This document shows, one piece after another, positions 45,018 to 54,187 of a stretch of 64,000 nt of DNA. Position 1 is the stretch's first letter. Each line of letters begins with the position of its first letter. Origin of the DNA: DASXAI01 sp963798445 (GTDB lineage: Bacteria; Actinomycetota; Acidimicrobiia; Acidimicrobiales; Ilumatobacteraceae). The notes below the pieces were generated by a model that made no database searches, was not told the origin of the DNA, and saw nothing but the letters and a program-made list of their open reading frames with translations. The DNA lies in assembly GCA_963798445.1 (NCBI GenBank), contig CAWCTH010000011.1, positions 496,001 through 560,000 of the forward strand, given 5' to 3'. The translations under genes were made by a program, and so were the position numbers.

Positions 45018-45808
45018 CAGCATCCGCATCAGGAGACTTGGGCGGTGAGACCGCCGGCGGTCGGGACGACTGGGAAGCGCACTGGTCAGAGTACGCCGAT
45101 GCTGCTTCTGACAACCCGGCTCAGGAGTTTCGTCGACGCGTTGCCTTCGCGCTCTTGGAGGCCGACGCGACGCCGTGCCGCCTGCTCGACATCGGTAGTG
45201 GCCAGGGTGATCTGCTCAAGTACGCACACGACCGTTGGCCAGCGGCGGCCCTGTTGGGCATCGAGCTGAGTTCGGCCGGGGTCGCCGAGAGTCAGCGGAA
45301 GGTGCCAACCGCCGAATTCGTCCAGGCGGACCTGATCCTCCGGGCGCCCGACGCCGGTGAGCACACTCGATGGGCGACGCACGCGGTGTGCTCCGAGGTA
45401 CTGGAGCATGTCGACGATCCCGCGCTCCTGCTGCGGAACGTGTGTGCGTTTCTCGCTCCGGGATGCCGCGTCGTCATTACGGTCCCAGCCGGGCCTCGAT
45501 CAGCGTTTGACGTCCACATCGGCCATCGCCGCCATTTCACGATCGACTCGCTGAACGAGCTGTTGGCCGCAGCCGGACTCGAGGTGCAGGAGGTCCGGGG
45601 TGGAGGCTTCCCAACATTCAACCTCTACAAGTTGCTCGTGATCGCGCGTGGCCAGCGCCTTGTCGAGGAAGCGAAGCGGTCCACCGACGCAAGCCCGTCA
45701 CGCATTGCTCGAGCCACGATGAAGGCGTTCCGACCCCTCTTTCGGTTGACGGTCCCGCGCAGCCGCTGGGGTTGGCAGTTGTTCGCCGTCGCCCACACGC
45801 CTGAGTGA
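45014..45808 (+). CDS. SAM-dependent methyltransferase
   Basis: A 264-residue class I methyltransferase. RLLDIGSGQGDLLKYA is the SAM loop, LGIELSSAGVAESQRK the second strand, and CSEVLEHVDDPALLL and VVITVPAGPRSAFD the later motifs. The GHRRHFTIDSLNELL stretch is common in glycan-locus methyltransferases. It overlaps the transaldolase by four bases and converges on the next gene. Confidence 0.84.
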   Translation: MTASASGDLGGETAGGRDDWEAHWSEYADAASDNPAQEFRRRVAFALLEADATPCRLLDIGSGQGDLLKYAHDRWPAAALLGIELSSAGVAESQRKVPTAEFVQADLILRAPDAGEHTRWATHAVCSEVLEHVDDPALLLRNVCAFLAPGCRVVITVPAGPRSAFDVHIGHRRHFTIDSLNELLAAAGLEVQEVRGGGFPTFNLYKLLVIARGQRLVEEAKRSTDASPSRIARATMKAFRPLFRLTVPRSRWGWQLFAVAHTPE

Positions 45809-45824
45809 CTGCGATACGAAGCGT

Positions 45825-46556
45825 CTACTCGTCCCGGCCTGGTGATTTCACAAAGTACGCGGACCAGAACCCCGCGACCGACCGGATCCGATGGTTAAGG
45901 CCATTGGCGCCGAGATACTCGTGAACGGCTCGGGCGCAGCCGTCCCAGGCGTAGTAGTCGTCGATCAGGACGATCCCACCATCGGCCACCAGCGGATAGA
46001 GGTGCTCGAGACACACTTTGGTCGAGGAATACCAGTCGCCGTCGAGCCGCAACACGGCGATTGGTCCAGCCTTGGCGGCGTACGCGGGCACGGTGTCATC
46101 GAACCAGCCTGCGTGAAAGTGGACGCCCTCGGCGGGCACGCCCAATTCGCTGAAGGCAGCTCTGACCTCGTCGAGTGACGCCGTGCAGTTGTCGTAGTAG
46201 CCGGGGTTGTCGACGTCAGCCTGCCAGGCGGCGGCCATCGGACCGTCCACCGTCTGGGCCGGTGGTAGGCCCTCGAAGCTGTCGAACACGTGAAGGGCGC
46301 GCGCCGAGGCCAGCTCGTCATCGAGCTGGGCTAGGCGCATCGCCGCCGAGCACCCTCCTCGCCAAGCGCCACACTCAACCAAGTCGCCGACCACCTGCTG
46401 ACGGGTTACCCAGCGCACGGCCCGCAGCATTATGTCGATGCTCGGCCACGGGACCATGGTGTAGGGCCGAACGGCGGTGCCGATCTCCGCAAATCGGGAC
46501 ACGTCGACCTCATAGTCGTCGTCGTAGAACTTCACGCTCGAGTCCAAACGCCGCAC
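45825..46556 (-). CDS. TylF/MycF-type O-methyltransferase
   Basis: A 243-residue second member of the macrocin-O-methyltransferase family in this locus. GDLVECGAWRGGCSAAMRL is the SAM loop, VFDSFEGLPP the following strand, and LRLDGDWYSSTKVCLEHLYP and IVLIDDYYAWDGC the metal-binding segments. GTG start; followed on the opposite strand by a converging methyltransferase. Confidence 0.85.
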   Translation of the reverse strand: MRRLDSSVKFYDDDYEVDVSRFAEIGTAVRPYTMVPWPSIDIMLRAVRWVTRQQVVGDLVECGAWRGGCSAAMRLAQLDDELASARALHVFDSFEGLPPAQTVDGPMAAAWQADVDNPGYYDNCTASLDEVRAAFSELGVPAEGVHFHAGWFDDTVPAYAAKAGPIAVLRLDGDWYSSTKVCLEHLYPLVADGGIVLIDDYYAWDGCARAVHEYLGANGLNHRIRSVAGFWSAYFVKSPGRDE

Positions 46557-46643
46557 CGCACGCAGTCGATCGCCATAGGTCCGTTCTCATGGATCAGGTC
46601 ATCGCTCACACCCACCACCTTACGGAACGCTGGCTAGCGGGGG

Positions 46644-48273
46644 TCAGGCGGCGGGAACGACGGCCGTATCCGAGTCTGGTGCCCATCGGCGCCGAGCGGC
46701 GCTCGTGACCAGGCCGCCGAACCGCTCGGTCCGGCACACCCGCAGGCCGAGATACTGAAAGGCGCATATGAGCGCAACGGGCGCAACCATAACCATATAG
46801 CGGAAGCCCGAAGCGAGACCGACTACCGCGAGAAGGCCAAGGTTCAACCAAAGCGTGGCGATCAGTCCAATCACTGGCAAGGCGTAGTACCGCGTGCGGC
46901 GCTCGATCAACACGGCTAGGACGGTTCCCGCTGCGATGTAGACCCAGACGAGATCGAGCGGGATGAGCGGATCGACACCGACGAACGTGGTCAAGTAGTC
47001 GGTGTACCAGTGGTAGCCGTCTCGGAAGTCCAGCCCGTACCCGAAGTTTCGAGGGTCACTCAGGCCGATGTATGCGTCACTAGGCTTCCGGTGGAGCCCG
47101 GTCTGGCTGAGAAAGAGCCAGGCACGGTTCTCGACGTACTCGAGCGGCGCCTCGCGGAGGGCAGAGAGCCACGCCGATCTGAGGAGCGCGCTCTCGTGGG
47201 CCGCCACCTTCTCATCTCGGAATGCATTCACAGTGGGATCGCCGTTGGGATAGAGAGTGATGACGTTCACGTAGTCGTACCGACGCTCAAGAGCGGGCAA
47301 CGACACGTCGGGGGGCGTGACTCCTAGCGGCGGATCCAAGATGTTCGGGGGGAAGAGGGGCTCGTCGGTCGCCGTGCTCAGTGCAGCCAGGTCGTAGATG
47401 TAGAGAACCCGCTCAGGGTGAAGTCGAAGCACACCCGTGTGCGAGTAGACAATGCCGGTCGCAAATAGGGTGCCGATTCCAACGAATGCGCCAGCCGCAA
47501 TGGACATGCTGGTACGGCCCAACGGCGAACGCATTCGGCGCAGGCGGAACGAGGGGGACGGACGACGGAGCTGGACATACACGATCGCGGCGACGACGAC
47601 GACAAGCGTCACGATCCCGTTCTGGCGTGACAACGAGGCGCAAATCGATGTGACGATGGCAAGGGAGTGCAGCCACGGGCGGAATCGACGCGGCTGACGT
47701 AAGGGAGCGAGCGAGCGCGCCGAACGCGACGAGGGTGAAGCCGAGGCAATAGCAATCGCGCGAGATGACGGCTAGCTGCGCGAGGACAGGAGGAAACAGC
47801 ACGATGACGGTTACGCATAAGGCGGTCGGGACTCTGCGAAGCACAAGGCGGAGGCAGTGGTAGCACCCGGCACCAGTTAGCAGGACCTGTCCCAAGAAAA
47901 TCGGCCAGACGCCGAGACCGAAGTCGAGGGGCCATCCCCACACGATGGCCAGGAACGGTGACCACCAGTCCTCGAACACTGAGTTCGTCGCTTCCCACAG
48001 CGTGGTATTCGAGTCGGACTGCACCAAACCGGGCCAGAACGGGATGCACGCCAGTGCGCAGCCGATGGCCAGGATCGCCATTGTGAGCCAACCGTTGTCG
48101 AGCCACGTCCGGTCAGATGTGGCCTCGACAGCGGTCCACTGCGCTCTCTCCTCGGACACTTCTGCACTTGAGACGTTGACGTCAGCGAGGTCGGCGTCGG
48201 CGAGAATGAGCCGCTCCGTCGGGTCGTCGGTGGTGACAGACGCGCCGGCACCAGGTGTGGAAAGCGAGGTCAA
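46644..48273 (-). CDS. Multi-pass membrane protein, GT-C-like (frameshifted)
   Basis: About 540 residues after joining two frames at about 47692. The N-terminal part has WLTMAILAIGCALACIPFWP and the acidic loop QSDSNTTLWEATNSVFEDWW, the kind of first external loop seen in GT-C transferases. The second frame contributes helices and a long external domain (residues with NVITLYPNGDPTVNAFRDE). It may transfer sugars from a lipid carrier or ligate chains; no family is assigned with confidence. TTG 48273 start. Confidence 0.65.
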
Positions 48274-48395
48274 CGGTCGAGTTGCACGGACGGGGGCCAG
48301 AGTCGACGCCGGTTGCCTTCACCCGCCAGCCTCTCGGACACGCGGCCCAAGAATAGCCGAAGCCTCGATTGGCGATACCTACACCGTACGAGCAC

Positions 48396-49244
48396 TCAGC
48401 GTCGCATTGCTGTGAGTTGGAAGCCGGCAGCCAGCACCCGCTGGCGATGCTCGGGCACCTGTAGGAGCGTCGCCCACCCTGTGCTCTGCTGAAGCGTTGA
48501 ATCCCGCCAGAAACTCGCCAGCTCCCTGAGAGTGAGATTGCCGAGCTGCTCCTCAAGTGTGCTGTCGGTGCCGGCGAGCAGTTCGCTCGCCATCCAGGAG
48601 ATGGTGTGGGCCGGGTGAAAGTTCGACGGGATGCTGATGTCCAAGACGTCGAAGTCCTGGAACCACCTGGCGATGCCCTGTTCGGTGGCGTTGTAGAAGT
48701 GGTGTGGGTCCGAGTGAAGTGGTTGCAGGAACGCGGTTTGAATGATGACAGGACTACCGGGCACGAGCACGCGGTGGAGCTGGCGGGCCGATGCTGCGGG
48801 GTCGGCCAGGTGCTCGAAGACGTTGAGCGCTAAGACTCCGCCCAGGGATGCGTCTCGAAAAGGCAGTCGTGCGGCGTCGCCGGTGACGTCCGTATTCCGA
48901 AAGATCGCCGTCTCGAGCTCGATGGAGTTTGGGTATCGAGCGATGGTCGCCCCGGCACCAAGGTGGAGCCACGGTTCTGGTGTCTCAAGAAAGGGGGCCA
49001 AGACTGTTGAGGGCGGCTGGTGGCTCACATGCTCCGCTGGTCGGATCTCGACAGCGGTGCCCACCTCGGTGAAGACCGGAACGCCTTGGACGACGGGAAA
49101 TGAATGGAGACGGTTTCTCGTGCAGCTCAACGCGTCCTCGCCCCGCTCCAGAGGGCCGTGACACAAGGGGCACCTCATGCGTGGCAGGAGGGCGCCCAGA
49201 CGATCGCTGGCGTCCGTCGTCGGAGGAGGGCTCATCGGAGGCAC
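48396..49244 (-). CDS. Methyltransferase with N-terminal zinc ribbon
   Basis: A 282-residue protein. A Trm112-like ribbon, RCPLCHGPLERG with LSCTRNRLHSF, precedes a class I methyltransferase domain: LHLGAGATIARYP, LGGVLALNVFEHLADP and LVPGSPVIIQTAF. The ribbon-plus-methyltransferase form is known from glycan gene clusters. It begins one base after the end of the upstream gene, so they are co-transcribed. Confidence 0.8.
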   Translation of the reverse strand: MPPMSPPPTTDASDRLGALLPRMRCPLCHGPLERGEDALSCTRNRLHSFPVVQGVPVFTEVGTAVEIRPAEHVSHQPPSTVLAPFLETPEPWLHLGAGATIARYPNSIELETAIFRNTDVTGDAARLPFRDASLGGVLALNVFEHLADPAASARQLHRVLVPGSPVIIQTAFLQPLHSDPHHFYNATEQGIARWFQDFDVLDISIPSNFHPAHTISWMASELLAGTDSTLEEQLGNLTLRELASFWRDSTLQQSTGWATLLQVPEHRQRVLAAGFQLTAMRR

Positions 49245-49245
49245 G

Positions 49246-50775
49246 TCAGCCCGGGCGGGGCGGACGGCCCTCGGTGACGCCGTGCTCCACGAAGTGGGCC
49301 AGTGGATTGACCCCGGCGGCGGCCACGTCTTCGTTCGCGGCGAGGTAGCCGTTGGTGTCGAAGAGAGGGTGCGGGTTCCGGCCCTCGCGCCATCCGTGCT
49401 CCACGTAGTGCACCAGTGGGCTGAGCCCTGACGCGGCGACGTCGGGGTTGTGCGTAAGGTAGTAACCGCCGTCGAACAGAGGGTGCGGATCGAGGTGCTG
49501 GCGCCAGCCGATGGTGGCGTAATGCTGCAACGGGTTGAGGCCCGACGCCACGACGTCCTCGTTGGTCACGAGGTACCAGTCCGTGTCGAACAAGGGGTGA
49601 GGATCGCGACCCTCCCGCCAGCCCACCGTGGCGTAGTGCTCCAGCGCATCGACGCCGAGCGCGGCGACGTCCGGGTTGACGGCGAGGTACCACGCGGCGT
49701 CGAACGGCCGGAGGCTGGTGCGGTCGACCGCCGGCACGCCTGGTACCGGGTCCGGTTGGCGGGGACCTGGAAGCAGCCGTTGCAGGCGATGAAGGAGGCG
49801 CTGGACGATGGTTTGGGGTGGCGGCGGGGCAGTCGCCGCGTCCGGCGCCGGTAGCCGGACGGGTTCGGAGGGTCGGCTCGCCAGCGCCAGGCGCGCCAGC
49901 AGCAGGTCATGCTCGCCCACGAGAGCATCGCCCTCGGCTTGGAGCCGCTGCAGCTCGCCGACGTTCTCCTGCAGCGCCAGCTTGGCCCGGAAAAGTTCGC
50001 CGTCGAGGTCGAGCCGCATCCGGTCCAGCTCGACGGAACGCTCCTGCTCGTAGTCGCGCTGGCTGGTGACGTGCAGCAGCGTGTTCTCCAGGAACTGGAC
50101 GTGGGCGGTCTGACTGCTGAGCTGATCCCGAAGGAGCTCGTACTGGTCTGGGTGGGCCACAGACAGGGGCTGGACGGCGGGATCGAGCCGACTGTCGTCC
50201 ACGACGCCGTCGCGGGCGTAGATGAGGATGTTCTGCTTGTACCAGGTCGCCACCGACGGGTTGGTCCAGAGCCGGGCCCGCAGCACGTCGTGCACCCCGT
50301 AGCCGTGGCGGGCGAACTGATCACGCCAGAACGTCGGCCACTGCTCGTTGACGTGATGGGTGCCGCCTTGGCCCGGAACCGCGGCCGAGAAGACGACCAC
50401 ATCGGCCAGCTTGCAGAGGTCCGCCACGAAGCCGGCCGACCGGGCGTACTCGAGATGCTCGGCCACTTCGAGGCACAACGCCAGATCGAAGCGGCGGTCC
50501 ATCTCGAACGGGTGCTCCAGATCCTGGAGCGTCAGCGTCGCCACCGGCGAGCGGAACTGGAAGTCGGCGGGGAGGTGTTTGCCCTCGACGCCGTGGAGGT
50601 CGGTGACGCCGTGGCGGGCGAACTCGTGGAGGAAGGCGCCGTCGCCGCAGCCGACGTCGATCACCGAGCTGGGCGTGAAGAGCCTCAGCAGGAGTGGGAC
50701 GATCTCGGCCGCGGCGTGCTCCGCCAGGCTCCCCAGCTCCTCGTAAAACTCCTCGTCATACCCGTCGTCGGCCAT
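49246..50775 (-). CDS. Methyltransferase fused to coiled coil and four glycan-locus repeats
   Basis: A 509-residue mosaic. Residues about 1-200 form a methyltransferase (VIDVGCGDGAFLHEFA, LALCLEVAEHLEYA). About 220-300 is a coiled coil (LELDRMRLDLDGELFR-like heptads). After a Pro-rich linker, residues about 365-509 hold four tandem 34-residue repeats with the pattern YL-x2-N-x-DV-A-x2-G-x2-PL-x-H-[YF]-x3-G-x3-R-x-PHPLFD. Such repeats occur in surface-polysaccharide glycosyltransferases. Divergent from the gene at 50899. Confidence 0.82.
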   Translation of the reverse strand: MADDGYDEEFYEELGSLAEHAAAEIVPLLLRLFTPSSVIDVGCGDGAFLHEFARHGVTDLHGVEGKHLPADFQFRSPVATLTLQDLEHPFEMDRRFDLALCLEVAEHLEYARSAGFVADLCKLADVVVFSAAVPGQGGTHHVNEQWPTFWRDQFARHGYGVHDVLRARLWTNPSVATWYKQNILIYARDGVVDDSRLDPAVQPLSVAHPDQYELLRDQLSSQTAHVQFLENTLLHVTSQRDYEQERSVELDRMRLDLDGELFRAKLALQENVGELQRLQAEGDALVGEHDLLLARLALASRPSEPVRLPAPDAATAPPPPQTIVQRLLHRLQRLLPGPRQPDPVPGVPAVDRTSLRPFDAAWYLAVNPDVAALGVDALEHYATVGWREGRDPHPLFDTDWYLVTNEDVVASGLNPLQHYATIGWRQHLDPHPLFDGGYYLTHNPDVAASGLSPLVHYVEHGWREGRNPHPLFDTNGYLAANEDVAAAGVNPLAHFVEHGVTEGRPPRPG

Positions 50776-50898
50776 CGCTCACCTCGGCTGGTCCGCCGGC
50801 GGCAAGTCGCCACGGACGGCCACCAGCCTGCCACAGCCCGCCCAAACGGTCCGAGCGTCCGGCCGCCACCAGGCGGCGATCGCTAAGATCAGGTAACT

Positions 50899-51879
50899 GT
50901 GCCGCCTGAATCTTCGGTCGTTCGCAGTGCCGACGCCGCCGTCGGTAAAACCGCCCGCTGGAGCGCCGAGGGCTCTCTCGCCGGCACGCAGACGGCCGTG
51001 CGACTCGCGTGGGTACGCCAGTTCGCCCAATCCGGTGACGTGCTGGTGGTGGGCTACGGCGACGGGACGGTCGTCGCGGCCCTGACTGCTCGCGACGGCG
51101 CGAGGGTCACGGTGCTCGACAGCCGGCCAGGCGTCGTCGCCAATGCCGAGCCCGAGTTGCCCGCGAGTGTCTGCTTGCGCGTTGCTCCGCCGGATGAGTT
51201 CCCCTTCGACGAGGGCACCTTCGACACGGTGGTGGTCGTTCCGGCCGATGTCAGCTCCCTCGAACGTCTGGGTCGTCTGGTCCGGCCGGGCGGCGTACTG
51301 CTGGCCGCGGTCGCCGGATCTGATCGCTCCCACGCCGAGGCCGCACTCAACCGATCGTTTCCGGCGGTGCGGGCCGCCCGTGTGGACGTCATGTCGGCGA
51401 GCGTGCTTTGGGACGGGCGTGACCGACCCGGCCGAGTCGAGGCCGACGTCATCGACGGCCCGACCGGCGCGGGAGGCGATTGGTACCTCGTCGCCGGCGA
51501 CGTCTCATTGCCGGCCGTCACGGCGGCCGCGGCCCTCGTCGGTCAGGACGCGGCGGGCGAGCTTCGGCTTGCCGCCGCGAACCTGGAGAAGGAGCTGGCC
51601 GCGGCCGAGGCCGAGGTCCGGAGCCTGCGTTCGGAGCTTGAGCGCCTCCGCGACGCGTGGGAGCAACTTCTGCGGGCTCAGGTCGATACCGCCGCCGCCA
51701 TCGAGTTGCGGTTCGAGCGCGACATCCTCGTGGACGAGCTCACGACGATGGCCGAGAACAACCAGCGCGCCCTCGACGAGATCGAACACCTCGGCGAGCT
51801 GGTCCACGAGCTGCGACGGTCGACGAGTTGGAAGGTGACGGCACCGATGCGGCGGTTCTCGTCGATGGTCAAGCGCTGA
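50899..51879 (+). CDS. Methyltransferase-like protein with coiled coil and TSW tail
   Basis: A 326-residue protein. The methyltransferase-like domain (VLVVGYGDGTVVAALTA, FDEGTFDTVVVVPADVSS, RLVRPGGVLLAAVAG) has a degenerate SAM loop. A long coiled coil (about 215-300) then leads to the motif STSWKVTAPMRRF at the C-terminus. Start GTG 50899. The stop shares bases with the next ATG (TGATG). Confidence 0.78.
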   Translation: MPPESSVVRSADAAVGKTARWSAEGSLAGTQTAVRLAWVRQFAQSGDVLVVGYGDGTVVAALTARDGARVTVLDSRPGVVANAEPELPASVCLRVAPPDEFPFDEGTFDTVVVVPADVSSLERLGRLVRPGGVLLAAVAGSDRSHAEAALNRSFPAVRAARVDVMSASVLWDGRDRPGRVEADVIDGPTGAGGDWYLVAGDVSLPAVTAAAALVGQDAAGELRLAAANLEKELAAAEAEVRSLRSELERLRDAWEQLLRAQVDTAAAIELRFERDILVDELTTMAENNQRALDEIEHLGELVHELRRSTSWKVTAPMRRFSSMVKR

Positions 51880-53822
51880 TGGCCGGTGGCCCGCGCCTCA
51901 CCTTCGTCCTGTCGAAGTTCCAGAACGCCTTCTTCCACGAACTGGCCGAGGTTCTGGCCCACGAAGTGCGTTCCATCGGCGGTTATGGCGAGGTCGTCAC
52001 CACGCCGGTCATCGAGCCTCACGACGACGATGTCTACGTGTTGCTGCCGGCGCACGAGTACATGGCGCTGGAGGGTGAGGCATGGGCACAGGAGCCGCGC
52101 CTCGCCCAGCGGACCATGTTCGTCACGGCCGAGCAGCCGGGCTCGCACTTCTTTCACGGCAACCTGGCCCATGCCGCCCGCGCCGGCGCCGTGTTCGACT
52201 TCAGCCCGCTGGCCGTGCGCGCCTATCGGAAACGAGGCGTGAAGGCCGTCCATCTGCCCCTTGGCTACACCGAGCTCTGGGACCGGTACGACACCGAGCA
52301 TTTCGACCGCGACAACGACGTCGTCTTCATGGGCTGCGCCACCGACCGCCGCAATCGCATCCTGGGCGACCTGACGCCGGTGCTGGCACCACGCCGAACC
52401 CGCCTCGTCGTGTCGGACAACTCGGCCCCTAACTACGAGTCGTCGGGCAGCTTTCTCACGGGCGACGAGAAGCGCCGGCTACTGGCGTCGACTCGCGTGC
52501 TGCTGAACCTGCATCAGACCGACGAGCCGTACTTCGAGTGGCTCCGCATCACCGAGGCCGTACTGTGCGGCACCGTGGTTGTGACCGAACCGTCGGTCGG
52601 CACTGGCGTTTTCGAACCGGGGGAACACGTCGTCGTGTCCACGATCGAGGCGCTACCGCACGTGCTTGAAGCGGTGCTCGAGGACAGCGCCCTGCAGGAC
52701 CGGGTGCGCAAGGCGGCCTACGACCGGCTGCGCGAGACCCCAACGGCGTTGGCTGCCGAGCGTCTGCTCGAGACCGGCGACCGTCTGCGTCGCCTTCCGG
52801 TGCCCAAACGCGTCGCTGCGCCGACGCGCCGGCGACCGTTCGCCCGGCCGGTGCCTGAGTTCGAGCGCCTCGACTCGACGAGTGATGGCTCGGTGCTGCG
52901 GCAGGCACTGCGTGAGTCCCGTCTGGACACTATGGACCTCCGGCGCCGGTTGGACACGCTGAACCTCCAGACCTCGACGGGCAGCACGCCCCGCTCCGTC
53001 GAGACGAGGGTCGCCACACCGGCCTACCGCCTGCGGCGCCATTCTCCCGAGATCTCCGTGATCATGGCGCTGTATAACCATGGCGCGTTCGTCGCGGCTG
53101 CGCTCGATTCCGTGGCCCACTCGTCGGTGACCGACGTAGAGATCGTCGTCGTGGACGACGGCTCGACCGATCGCTCCGGCGACGTCGTGGCGGGGTGGAT
53201 GGCCGACCATCCGGACGTCCAGAGCGTCCTCCTCCGCCACCCGGTGAACCGGGGACTCCCGGCGTCGCGCAACGACGCCCTTGCAGCGGCCACCGGCGAT
53301 CTCGTCTTCGTGCTCGATGCGGACAACGAAGTGCTCCCGACTGGCTTCGCCGCTCTGCGCGATGCCCTTCGGCGCGACCCCGAAGCGTGGTTTGCCTACG
53401 GCCTGCTGCAGCGCTTCGACGAGCACGGATCGAACGGCCTGCTGGGCTACCTGGGGTGGGCGCCGGGACTCCTTCGCTACGGCAACTACATCGACGCCAT
53501 GGCGCTCGTCCGCGCCGACCGGCTCCGTCAGATGGGCGGGTACACGACCGATCGCCGCCTCTACGGCTGGGAGGACTACGACCTTTGGTGCCGTATGGCC
53601 GAGGCCGATGGCCGCGCCGCCGACGTGCCGAACATGGTGGGCCGGTACCGGGCATCGGCTACATCGATGCTGTCGTTGTCGAACATCTCGCACGTGGCCG
53701 CGTGGACTGCGTTGAAGGAGCGCTGCCCGAACCTGTTCGCCCCGACGCCGATCGAGGAACCCGAGGATGTGAACGCGGAGCTGGCCGAACGCTTCCTCGG
53801 GAGGTCACGGCCGCAGAGTTGA
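51879..53822 (+). CDS. Two-domain glycosyltransferase (CgeB/GT1-like plus GT2)
   Basis: The 647-residue product joins two transferases. The first half, about 1-320, resembles CgeB-like group 1 transferases (VFMGCATDRRNRILGDL, EWLRITEAVLCGTVVVTEP). The second, about 390-640, is a GT-A domain: SVIMALYNHGAFVAAALDSV, VVDDGSTDRSGDV, VFVLDADNEVLP with the DxD, and YGWEDYDLWCRMAEA with the catalytic ED. It should add two sugars of the surface chain. Translationally coupled to the previous gene. Confidence 0.85.
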   Translation: MAGGPRLTFVLSKFQNAFFHELAEVLAHEVRSIGGYGEVVTTPVIEPHDDDVYVLLPAHEYMALEGEAWAQEPRLAQRTMFVTAEQPGSHFFHGNLAHAARAGAVFDFSPLAVRAYRKRGVKAVHLPLGYTELWDRYDTEHFDRDNDVVFMGCATDRRNRILGDLTPVLAPRRTRLVVSDNSAPNYESSGSFLTGDEKRRLLASTRVLLNLHQTDEPYFEWLRITEAVLCGTVVVTEPSVGTGVFEPGEHVVVSTIEALPHVLEAVLEDSALQDRVRKAAYDRLRETPTALAAERLLETGDRLRRLPVPKRVAAPTRRRPFARPVPEFERLDSTSDGSVLRQALRESRLDTMDLRRRLDTLNLQTSTGSTPRSVETRVATPAYRLRRHSPEISVIMALYNHGAFVAAALDSVAHSSVTDVEIVVVDDGSTDRSGDVVAGWMADHPDVQSVLLRHPVNRGLPASRNDALAAATGDLVFVLDADNEVLPTGFAALRDALRRDPEAWFAYGLLQRFDEHGSNGLLGYLGWAPGLLRYGNYIDAMALVRADRLRQMGGYTTDRRLYGWEDYDLWCRMAEADGRAADVPNMVGRYRASATSMLSLSNISHVAAWTALKERCPNLFAPTPIEEPEDVNAELAERFLGRSRPQS

Positions 53823-53826
53823 GCCG

Positions 53827-54183
53827 ATGGCTGATCAGTACGCTGCCGGGATGAGTCAGGACCGGTTGGAGCTGGGCGCCGAGGATGCCGACGAGCGTGA
53901 ACGGCTCACGCTCGAGCTCTGGGCGGCCCGCGATGCCGTCATCGGGGCAGAGGCGGCGGCGGGTCAGTTGCGGGCCCGGGTGCGACTGCTCGAAGCCGAG
54001 GTCGATTCGCATCAACGCCACGTCCATGCGTTGGTGGCCGAGTTGGTGTCGATGCGCGAACGGCTCGCCGGCCTGGAGGCGGCCGAAGCTCATCGCGATG
54101 CCCTCCTGCGCTCACCGACCTGGCGGGCCGGCACGTTCGTGATGCGACCGGTGCAGGCGCTGCGGCGGCGACCGCATTCGTGA
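53827..54183 (+). CDS. Coiled-coil protein with TW-type C-terminal tail
   Basis: A 118-residue protein that is mostly one coiled coil (about 25-95, heptads with LRARVRLLEAEVDSHQ), ending with RSPTWRAGTFVMRPVQAL. The tail resembles the (S/T)SW-R-x-T-A-P-x-R ends of two methyltransferases here. It lacks any catalytic domain; an organising or adaptor role for the glycan machinery is inferred. Confidence 0.65.
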   Translation: MADQYAAGMSQDRLELGAEDADERERLTLELWAARDAVIGAEAAAGQLRARVRLLEAEVDSHQRHVHALVAELVSMRERLAGLEAAEAHRDALLRSPTWRAGTFVMRPVQALRRRPHS

Positions 54184-54187
54184 TCGT

